Part shown: positions 1-8,064 of the stretch, piece by piece
How the letters are laid out: each line of letters starts with the position of its first letter
Position numbering within the stretch: position 1 is the first letter of the stretch
The notes under the pieces: generated by a model
Seen by the model: only the letters and a program-made list of their open reading frames with translations
Told to the model about the DNA's origin: nothing
Databases searched by the model: none
Position numbers and translations under genes: made by a program
Assembly: GCA_001969505.1 (NCBI GenBank)
Contig: LSSK01000764.1
Coordinates: 1 to 14,087, forward strand
Direction: 5' to 3'
Source: Zancudomyces culisetae
Lineage: Eukaryota; Kickxellomycota; Harpellomycetes; Harpellales; Legeriomycetaceae
Length of the DNA stretch: 14,087 bases

Positions 1-1
1 G

Positions 2-73
2 TGGGTAAAAGGTTCGTACTCTTACTTTAGCTCTAATAATGGTTGTCGTGTTTGGGACATTGCTATAAAATGA
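2..73 (+). CDS. Possible 3' end of a gene cut by the window edge (WD40-like ending)
   Basis: Frame 2 is open from the left edge and ends at TGA 71-73, giving 23 residues that include SSNNGCRVWDIAIK. The string CRVWDI resembles the last strand of a WD40 blade, where a hydrophobic residue precedes Trp-Asp. If real, this is the C-terminus of a plus-strand gene convergent with the enoyl reductase gene at 633-1766. The only canonical AATAAA I see downstream is at 304-309, about 230 bp after the stop. The stretch is too short to exclude chance, so the WD40 reading is tentative. Confidence 0.33.
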   Translation, partial: WVKGSYSYFSSNNGCRVWDIAIK

Positions 74-632
74 TGGTTTATATCATGTTAATTCTGAGTT
101 TGTTTGTTGAGTTTGTATAACTCTACATCCATTCGTGAAGAATTTATTTTTGAAAGTCTTGTCGATACATCTCATGCTTGTGATTAGCATTTTTTTAAGC
201 ATATTATTTACCTTTCACTTTATATTTAATTTATAAGCATTTCCCAGTTTTTTCTCAATACATCATTTCCTTTTATTTGCATATTCTTCCCCTTTCCATG
301 ATAAATAAATACTCTACCATTTAAACTCTTGATGGTTCAGCAAAGTTAGATTCCAGTACAAATTGAAACGTTATTTTGTTTTTTTGGTTTGTGTTTGTCT
401 ATGCCAGCTTTATGAATTACCCATTTCATATTAGTTCATTGGGATATTTGTAAGAATTATGACTAACCACCACAGTCTTTCCCTGACAGAAAATCCTACA
501 CTTTTGCTTTAACTTTAGCTGATGGCCATTTCTACACTTCAATAGCCATTCAACGCTTTCAACCTGGTTAGCATGAATACTTTATTTCAGTATTAAATTT
601 CCTTAATAAATGCAAATTTGAAACTCCAAATA
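74..632. other. Gene-free 3' flank between two convergent ends
   Basis: This AT-rich stretch lies between the possible gene end at 73 and the stop of the minus-strand reductase gene. I see AATAAA at 304-309 (plus) and TTTATT at 581-586 (AATAAA on minus). I see no coding run, RNA gene or repeat. Confidence 0.6.
581..586 (-). terminator. Probable polyadenylation signal of the enoyl reductase gene
   Basis: The minus strand reads AATAAA about 47-52 nt after the stop codon at 633-635, a normal distance for a eukaryotic poly(A) signal. Fungal poly(A) signals are degenerate, so use of this copy is inferred. Confidence 0.45.
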
Positions 633-1766
633 TCAATACTTATTAGTAAATATGAAAATCTCCTTTCTTCCGCTGGAAAATGTGGAAGTAACAGCATGCT
701 GGACTTCTTGGATGCCAAGCTGTTGTTCAGAGCTGTCTGAACCTGAGATCCAGCTTATTGGTGTAGTAGCCTGCTCTTTGATTTCGCCTTTTTCCATCAT
801 GCTCATGATATCGTTCCACATTTCAAGCCATTTCGAGGGTGGGTTTGCCTTATACCATTTTGAAACCCAGTATCCTTTGACGGTGATGTCTTTAAAGATA
901 AAAATGGGTGCAGAAACTTCTAGAGGTAACCCAGACATCAGCCCATAGTTCGCTACAACACCTTCTGGTTTCAAGTGTTTTATCATTTTCATTGCCTGGG
1001 GACCGCAAACGCAGTCTAAAGCCAATCGGATTGGCTTGTTTTCAAGGAGAGATGTGGTCTCGGGGGTTTCCAGTTCACTTTCCTTAACTATGATATCAGC
1101 ACCCAATCCCTTTAAAAATGATTCAAGTTGCTCAAAATTTTGTCGATCTCTAACAACATTAACGGTACGGTACCCCCAGCGCTTTGCAAACTGAATTACA
1201 AGTTGACCGACACCGCTGTTTGCCCCATTTTGAATGATGTAGTCCCCCTTATTCAAGTTTACTACGTCTAGAAGCATCCTATAGGCAGTTGACGCATTCA
1301 CCTTTATAGAGGCGATTTGAGTGGGCGATAACCCATGTGTATTCTTAAGGACAACAACCTCATTTGGTGATAAATACGCACGTGTCACCCAGGCACCCAT
1401 AGTTGATGAGCCCATAAACATAACCCAGTCACCAACTTCAATATTTTGTTGTGTGATGGATCCAACTTTGCTTCCGACCTCAATGACCCTTCCAATAGCC
1501 TCATTTCCCCCTACGATACCTACTATCTTTTCAACACCTCCTTCAGCAGAATCCGACTTTACTCTAAACTCGACTTTTTCCTTTTGGATTGGATAGTCTC
1601 CGCTGATTGCTAACACATCTGATGGATTTATTGGTGCCACAAAGTTTTCCACTAGGATTTTTTCCTCTGGAAGTGGGCCAAGCTCAAAGTCGTATACCTT
1701 TAAGACTTCTTTTGGGTCTCCGTGCTGAGCGTATATAGCAGCTCTTTCCCAGGTTGGCTTTGTCAT
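633..1766 (-). CDS. etr1: Mitochondrial 2-enoyl thioester (enoyl-ACP) reductase, MECR/Etr1 family
   Basis: This 377-residue medium-chain dehydrogenase/reductase performs the NADPH-dependent reduction of trans-2-enoyl-ACP, the last step of the mitochondrial fatty acid synthesis cycle that supplies lipoate precursors. Family marks are clear: HGDP (15-18), NPSD (47-50) followed by the expected catalytic Tyr58 in SGDYP, VGGNEAIG (85-92), AYRMLLD (161-167), the nucleotide-binding run IQNGANSGVGQ (178-188), NVVRDR (203-208), and a late IFKD...GYWVSKW segment. Between Tyr58 and VGGNE there is a longer loop than in the human enzyme, as in yeast Etr1. Length fits the family (about 370-390). The gene is a single exon. 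I chose ATG 1764-1766 as the first in-frame ATG; it leaves almost no presequence. An in-frame basic stretch lies just upstream (1767-1832) with no ATG but a UUG at 1823. Identity is firm; the exact N-terminus is not. Confidence 0.93.
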   Translation of the reverse strand: MTKPTWERAAIYAQHGDPKEVLKVYDFELGPLPEEKILVENFVAPINPSDVLAISGDYPIQKEKVEFRVKSDSAEGGVEKIVGIVGGNEAIGRVIEVGSKVGSITQQNIEVGDWVMFMGSSTMGAWVTRAYLSPNEVVVLKNTHGLSPTQIASIKVNASTAYRMLLDVVNLNKGDYIIQNGANSGVGQLVIQFAKRWGYRTVNVVRDRQNFEQLESFLKGLGADIIVKESELETPETTSLLENKPIRLALDCVCGPQAMKMIKHLKPEGVVANYGLMSGLPLEVSAPIFIFKDITVKGYWVSKWYKANPPSKWLEMWNDIMSMMEKGEIKEQATTPISWISGSDSSEQQLGIQEVQHAVTSTFSSGRKEIFIFTNKY

Positions 1767-1913
1767 TTTGAATTTTCCTTTTCTGTTAAATGTTCTTACT
1801 TTGAAAAAGCAATACACATGCAATATCTTGAACTACGGGGTTTTAAGTCCGACCTTGCTTTTGTTTCAGCTTTTTTCTCGGCTTGTGCATGCGCGTGGTT
1901 TTTACCATGTTTG

Positions 1914-1918
1914 ATTGG
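1914..1918 (-). promoter_or_regulatory. CCAAT box upstream of the enoyl reductase gene
   Basis: ATTGG on plus reads CCAAT on minus, within CCAACCAAT, about 150 bp upstream of the chosen ATG. CCAAT boxes bind the HAP/NF-Y complex, which activates mitochondrial genes in several fungi. The role here is inferred from position only. Confidence 0.35.
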
Positions 1919-2512
1919 TTGGTTATACGTTATTTACTTGTGAATGAATTTTTAATAGATTTTCTAGTGTTATGGAATTTATGTATTAAATTCATGAGCA
2001 AAAAAAAAAATACTTTTTTTTAATGTGGTTTGCGATTTTTGATCATCGTATGATCCACTAACCGGATTATTATTACAGAAATAGGGTAGTTCTATGGATC
2101 CCTTTTTTATTTTTTCTTTCTTTTGTCTGGTGTTGTTGCAACTGTTTTTTTTTTATTAGACAGCATTTTAGATTGACTTGGGGGAAATAGCTGAACTACA
2201 ATTAGGTAAAACCATTTGCTCGATTAAAGTTATTATTATTGTACAATTATTTATGTTTTTTGATGAAAATGGCATTTTATGTCGCACTAAAGCTACTACA
2301 AATTTATTATCAAATCCATTTTGGGGATGTTGATTGAAATCAGAAATAAGTAGTAATATTAGTGGTGATAGGGCTACAAAGTTAGTAGTCAGTTCAAAAA
2401 AACTTGTAAATGTTATTTTTCCTTTACCTTTTTACTATTTGTATTTTCAAAGATAAAAAGCAAAAAATATCAATAGGAAATATTCTGCACTACGAATTGA
2501 AGACTTTCACCA

Positions 2513-2519
2513 TATAAAA
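2513..2519 (+). promoter_or_regulatory. TATA box of the first cysteine-rich gene
   Basis: TATAAAA lies 114 bp upstream of the ATG at 2627. The second paralogue has TATATAAA 116 bp before its ATG, and this near-identical spacing supports both. The leader is AT-rich with A just before the start region. Confidence 0.5.
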
Positions 2520-2626
2520 TAGATCATACTCTTTTATCGAAGCCTTTTTCAATACATTAAATACTCTTCGGTGCGAAAAATCAGAGAGATTCCTTTAAGA
2601 ACTATTTTAAAACGAAAAATTTCAGC

Positions 2627-3696
2627 ATGAACAAACTACTGTTTTTTTTGTCACTCCTTCCTTTTGTTATGTGCGATAATGCTCAAGGTAAGTAAGAAAA
2701 GAGTTGTTATTTATGTATTGTTAGCTGTAGATAAACTTTTAGCAGTGTCAATAAATTTCTTTGTCAGTGTTGGTGGTATGATGGTATTTTTAGCCGCCGT
2801 TTAAATACTAAATTTACCTTTTAGAACCAATTCACATACTTATACTATATCCATATTTACATTTACATTTAAATACATAATTACTAAACTAATACGTTGT
2901 CTTTACGCCGTGAACCTGAATACAGGATGGGATATCACAAAACTTCCTCCCGATGAAAGGCAAAACCTATGTGATAATCAAGTAATGTTCTGCAGAAACA
3001 ACTGTGGCGGTCCCGATAAAGCCCCAAAGGTTTGTACTCTCTCAAAATAGACTATTTCCATATTTTTTAAAATATTTTTGCATTTGGTGTCTCGCACCCT
3101 TCTGTCAAGTAACGCGAACTGAAAGTAAGAAACAAAAAATAAATAGGCATTTTGTAACACTGATACTATGGGCTGGGGGTGGTAAGTATATTTTCTGATT
3201 TCATTGTTTTAAAAAAGGTTTTGGGATATCTAAGAACAGATTTATTTGTTTAAAAATTAGTGGCTGTCTTACTTATACTCCAACGATAAGTCCTTGGGGT
3301 TGGCCTATTGCTGTTAGAGACTGTGTCGGGAATCAGCAGCAATGCGTTGCAAACTGCGGCTCAAAAGATTCTGGAGTCAACGAATGTTATGCTAATTGTA
3401 AGATCGTATGGGCTTGCAACACCCAAGAGGCACCGGTATCTTATCTGGAGGTAGATACAATCTCGGATAAACCTGCATACTCTGGATTTGCGATAACATA
3501 TTCAGGACATGTTCCTGGTACAAACATTACAACTACAGCGCCAACACCAGCACCAACATCAGCATCAGCAACTGCTGCTACAACGTCCAAATCTGATAGC
3601 GGAAGCAATACCTCGACTCCTAGTTCTGCTCAAAGCCTTGTATGCACCGCTACATTGTCACTGACGCTTATGTTTTTATCAGTTCTTCTTTCATAA
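2627..3696 (+). CDS. Secreted 12-cysteine protein, likely GPI-anchored, paralogue 1 (DUF7707-like)
   Basis: Four exons (2627-2687, 2926-3029, 3147-3181, 3261-3696) encode 211 residues. Introns are 238, 117 and 79 bp; donors GTAAGT, GTTTGT, GTAAGT; all end in AG and all phases close. Intron 1 has a CTAAT branch site at 2888-2892. Residues 1 to about 20 form a signal peptide (KLLFFLSLLPFV). The mature part starts with WDITKLP (22-28) and has Cys at 36, 43, 47, 58, 67, 69, 88, 95, 99, 109, 113 and 119, with the GCGC-type pair in GWGCGC. A Thr/Pro/Ala/Ser-rich stalk (about 155-190) has N-glycosylation sites NIT and NTS. A hydrophobic tail (about 193-211) ends the protein without a basic anchor, as GPI signals do. 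The Cys pattern (x6, x3 ... CxC ... x6, x3, x9, x3, x5) resembles the fungal DUF7707 family as I remember it. Function is unknown; a cell-wall or surface role is inferred. Confidence 0.87.
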
Positions 3697-4415
3697 TACT
3701 TTTTTTCTTTTTGAACACCCAGTATTATTTATTTTTCCTTCTTTGTCAAGCCCAACTTGTGGACAAGATGGTTTATTTGGTAAACGAAAGAAACTATAAG
3801 ACAGCATTCGATTTCTTTTAAATCGTGATCTACAGGCAAATTAGAGCGGATTTAATACAAATATTTATTTCTTTATTTATCTTTGAAATTTCAGAATAAA
3901 ATGACAAATAACTAACACCAGTAATAGCTTCAAATCAAAAATCCGCAATTATACAGAAAGATTCCAAGAAGATAAAACAAATAATTAACGAAAGGAGAAT
4001 ATTGTTTATTCCCGTTTATCTTTGAGTACACACCGGATTACCTTTACTTTTCCCTTAAAAAGCAAAAAATTTATATCAAAGTATCTACACATATACAAAC
4101 TAACCAGCTAAACAAGGTATTTATTCGTACCAACAAGTAAATATTTACAGGACGAATAACAGGTTGGCAATGTCTATAGCATGTCTGACAAGAAATAGGT
4201 AGTGCAAAAAGGTGTATGAATCACTATCCTTGTATAAGACCATGCTAGAAGGTTGAAATAAGTGTGTTCAATTGAGAATATTATGCTCTTCAGTAATTAT
4301 ATATAAATAGTTTTTGGGCTGGAACAGTGAAACTTTATCCTGTACTTTTATGTTCAATTAGTACCACTTTTAACTTTTAATATAAAAAATACAAAAAATA
4401 GTCTGCAAAAAAAAA
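3697..4415. other. Spacer between the two cysteine-rich paralogues
   Basis: This 719 bp AT-rich spacer holds the 3' flank of paralogue 1 (AATAAA at 3895-3900, about 200 bp after its stop) and the promoter of paralogue 2. I found no third copy or remnant of the conserved WDITKLP or GWGCGC segments here. Confidence 0.6.
4300..4307 (+). promoter_or_regulatory. TATA box of the second cysteine-rich gene
   Basis: TATATAAA lies 116 bp upstream of the ATG at 4416, almost the same spacing as in paralogue 1 (114 bp). Confidence 0.5.
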
Positions 4416-5247
4416 ATGATTTCAAATGTTTTTGTGACACTCGGTCTTATTCTTTCCGCGAGTGCAAATCTAGGTATGTACTTTTTAGGTCTAATAACAT
4501 ACATTAATAACTTCAACAGCCTGTAGAACAATAACTGTATAACATGTAACATAAAATAGCACCATGGGATATCACAAAACTTCCCTACGCCCAGAGAAAA
4601 GCAGTATGCGATACACAGGTCGCTACATGCCAGAATGATTGTGGCGGACCACAGTATGCACCAAAGGTATAGTTATATTTACAGACACTTTTTGTCTTAT
4701 TATTCTCATTCAGGTTAACATCAAAATAGCATAATAATAAACAATTGATAACTCGCCATAGGCCTTTTGCAATGTCGATACCATGGGATGGGGTTGTGGT
4801 TGTGCTACACATGCACCTACAACCCAGCTTTGGGAGTTTCCAGTTTCTGTACTAGATTGCCAGGGGTGGTTACAATATTGTCAAAACAATTGTTATTTGT
4901 ATGAAAATGCCAGCAACACATGTTTCTTTAAGTGTAACAGCCAATATCGGTGCAGTACAAAAGATGCACCTGTATCTTATTTACAGGTTTCTACTTATGA
5001 TGACGTTCCAGCATACACAGGACCATTTGTTACGTACTCTGGGTTCATTCCTGGTACAGACCAGACTTATGTCGCTCCACCACCACCACCACCCACATCT
5101 TCATCCCAGTCACAAAAGACGCAGGCATCTACAGCAGAAGGTGAAAAGAATCTGACCAGCTGTGCAAATACAGTAGGTGCCGTCACAAGTCTGGTTCTTT
5201 TGTACGGGTTTTCCTTTGCAGCAGGAGTATATTATCTTGGACAGTAG
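4416..5247 (+). CDS. Secreted 12-cysteine protein, likely GPI-anchored, paralogue 2 (DUF7707-like)
   Basis: Three exons (4416-4473, 4560-4666, 4762-5247) encode 216 residues. Introns are 86 bp (GTATGT donor, phase 1) and 95 bp (GTATAG donor, phase 0). A signal peptide (VFVTLGLILSASA) precedes PWDITKLP. All twelve core cysteines stand at the same residue numbers as in paralogue 1 (36, 43, 47, 58, 67, 69, 88, 95, 99, 109, 113, 119), and roughly 70 of 133 core residues match by eye. APVSYL (124-129) and TYSG (146-149) are also shared. The stalk differs: a run of six prolines (161-166), then Ser/Gln/Lys/Glu-rich sequence. The last 24 residues or so (TVGAVTSLVLLYGFSFAAG...) are hydrophobic, consistent with a GPI signal, though a single-pass membrane tail is possible. 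It lacks the third intron of paralogue 1. It arose by tandem duplication with the gene at 2627-3696; the molecular function is unknown. Confidence 0.88.
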
Positions 5248-5318
5248 CCTGATATTATTCTGATTGAGTTTAAAGGTTTTTAATAATATTTGAGAGTTAT
5301 ATACAATGATCTAAATAC

Positions 5319-5324
5319 AATAAA
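5319..5324 (+). terminator. Probable polyadenylation signal of paralogue 2
   Basis: AATAAA lies about 72 bp after the stop at 5247 and inside the 154 bp gap to the convergent UFD1-like gene. The position is typical for a poly(A) signal; use is inferred. Confidence 0.5.
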
Positions 5325-5401
5325 ACTAGAAATATGTGAAATATGATAAAAGTAACTAAAACCAAACACGGAAGAGATGTAACAAAGATGGTTAGTGTCT
5401 T

Positions 5402-8033
5402 TTAAAGGGATTCAAAAGGCGCGTATAACTCTAGGAAGCGCTTAGAAGCAGAGATATTGTTTTTACAGAGGAGGGTAGCCAGCGATAGCCATTCTGTAGC
5501 ATACCTTCGAGTTGTGCCGCCTTTATTTGTGTAAGAGATTGCAATTTCACATCCTACTTGCTCTGCGGATAGTTTATGATTACATGTGGACTTGTCTACA
5601 CATAACCTACATTCAAAAGATAAATCCAATAAATAATGTAAAATTAATATACAACATTGTCATCATAATATGCAATGCTATCGAGTATATAAACATAAAA
5701 ATAAATATTTATAATGGTAAAAAGTGAACAAGCCAAACGAAAATAGAGGGAAAGAGAGAGAGAAAGGGCAAGTTACTTCAATGACAAACAAAATAAGAGA
5801 TTAAATGCGTCGAGATACGTCGACCGAAAAGATATTCAAAAGATAATAGTTTACTTACTCTAGGCTGAAATCGTGCGAGTCTTTTGGATTAGACAAAAAC
5901 GAGCTCAGAGACCGGATTGTCGGAATCAAAAGTGTTGCGGCTTCGGTTGGCGAGCGCTGGTTTTTATTAAAAGTGGCACAGTTACGATTTTGACACCAGT
6001 CGTTACCACAACCACTGACAAACTGGCTATGTAGCTTTCTAATAATTCTTTGAAGTAATAGTTTGTTTGAGGGATCTAGTTGAGAAACATAAAATGGAGC
6101 AAAACATTTGTTGCACAGCGCAAGAGGGTTTGTGTGCGAATCTGAAAGAACCTGGAGATTGTAAAGCGTATTTACGTTGAGTACTGGTGCTGTTTCTGAG
6201 GAATTGATGCCGGGATTTGTTCGTGCAATGTTGGACAAGTGGCTAAGCACTGTCGGCGAGATAGAGTTTGTAACAGGCATAAGACATTGTGAATTTTTGC
6301 ATAATCTGAAGGGTAGCGGTAACGAGTTCTTTGTGGTATTGTGTACTTTCATATGGGTATTGACATTACGTAGCTGAACCTTTTTTAGACAAATGGCACA
6401 TTCAATGGTTCTACTTCCACAGTACGACTCATGTGCTTGAAACCCGCTTAAAATGTCATCTGCTCGGGTGGAGGCAAGACCCTGTTGAACAAATGTATGG
6501 CAAAACCTGCATTTGATAACTTTTTCGGGGCATATACCATTACGATGGGTGTTTAGATCAACAATTGAAGCAAATACTCCAGCATCCGGACACGATGGGC
6601 ATTTGAAGCCACTACCGTTGTTGTGGAAATAATGACAGTGTTTAGATACATCAAGTTCTGAGCCGTAAAACTCACATTCATTGCAGTGAACATGCCGTTT
6701 CATTTCATAGTCCTCTTTTTTCATTACAAGCTTGCACTTTGAACAAAAGTAATTGTTTCTGGAGCAGAAGTTTTCGTGCATTCTTACTCTCTCGGTCAAC
6801 ACATACGTGGTGCAATTGCTACACATCGAATACCCCTCTCTGACGCTTACGTTTTCCTCAGACTCGTGGTCGTGGCCAGTTCCAGGCTGGGGGTTGGATG
6901 TTTCTTCAAAGTTTATTTTATGCTTTTGTAGTTTTATAATCACATTTGATGATTCACAGCAGTAGTTCGATAACATAAACGAATAGGTCTTTTCATCATC
7001 TTTTTCAAAATCAGTCTTGAAGATGGATATAACCCTAGTACTCTGAGTTGGCCCGGACACATCAAATTTTGAAAAGTTCAATGTGGTTGGCTTAAAAAGG
7101 CCCGATTTCCCAAAGATATCTATCAAGCAGAAAAATGATGATTAGTTTATACACTATAAAACTTTTCCATTACACTCACATCCCCAGGATGTTTCTATAT
7201 ACAACTTGATAAGATCATTTTAAAAATGGGGTAAAATTACTTACCAACATCGCCATCCACACATTCTATAATAACTTTTATTTTTCCGTCATTCATAAGG
7301 AACGAATAGTCACTGGACGAAAGTTTCACTGCATACCATAACGGTATATTTTTGGAAACATGCGCTCTTATAGTATCTCCTAACCTTATTTCAAAGACCT
7401 CATTTTCACCAATAGTTCTACTGCCACTACTACCATCGATCGTAATTAAGTTGTTTATTTCAGTAGGAAATTGTATATCAACCACTAAATCAGTATCAAC
7501 CACATCGACTGCGTTCCTTGGTACCAGTTCAATTACTTGAATATCATAATCCGTTCCATCGATTGGAACCATTAGTGTTTGGTTTTCAACTAATGTTGTC
7601 AAGTTTCTGCGCAAATGCGATTCCAAAATTGACCTGATCTCAAACAAACTCTTTCCTATCTTGGAACCAAATCTAAACCGTGCATAGCTCCCTTTTTCCA
7701 GCTCCACGTATTCCAGCTCCACCTCTTCTCCTTCCAAAACACCCAATTCACTTAACATCCATTCTGGAACACCCACTGTGTTTTCCTCTGAACTGAATTC
7801 CTTCACTCCAGCGCAGATATTGGCTAATTTCGGAAATTTTCCAAAGTCTGGTAGTGTATGAGAACCCATTTTTTGTGTCTGGCTTTTCCTAATTCGGAAG
7901 GTCAGTGGTGAAGGGATCAAGACTTCACCATTATCACCGAAATTCCTGGGTTTTTTGTTTGGAGATCTTTTCGAATGTGCACGGATAGGTTGAAGAGTAT
8001 TTCTAGGTTCCGCTTCACTTCCACTTCCACTTC

Positions 8034-8064
<31 letters not shown>

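Larger units (their letters stand above)
1767..2626. other. Divergent intergenic region and 5' leaders
   Basis: This 860 bp region separates the minus-strand reductase gene from the first plus-strand cysteine-rich gene, so it should hold both promoters. It contains an in-frame basic extension of the reductase (1767-1832), two short minus-strand upstream ORFs (1796-1819 and 1843-1908), a CCAAT box on minus (1914-1918), an A11-TAC-T8 foldback tract (2000-2021), a 6-bp dyad GATCAT/ATGATC (2041-2055) and a plus-strand TATA element (2513-2519). I see no conserved coding sequence between about 1910 and 2626. Confidence 0.6.

Noticed and set aside
1-40. A GGTTCGTAC string resembling a tRNA T-arm
   Set aside because: The flanking bases do not form a 5-bp stem with G53-C61 pairing and no acceptor stem is present.
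1782-1801. A GTAAGA...AACAG interval in the reductase leader that looks like an intron
   Set aside because: It would be about 17 nt long, far below any other intron here (79-252 bp), so it is read as leader sequence.
2041-2055. Dyad GATCAT-CGT-ATGATC as an operator
   Set aside because: Six-base arms with a three-base spacer are expected about three times in 14 kb by chance; a similar one occurs at 8406-8420. Noted but not claimed as regulatory.
4370-4552. 60-codon minus-strand open frame over the start of paralogue 2
   Set aside because: It is a shadow of the signal-peptide exon and intron 1, both of which have clear splice signals and paralogue support on the plus strand.
5512-5727. 71-codon plus-strand open frame
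   Set aside because: It lies antisense to the C-terminal exon and intron 2 of the UFD1-like gene, and its second half is AT-rich Ile/Asn sequence.
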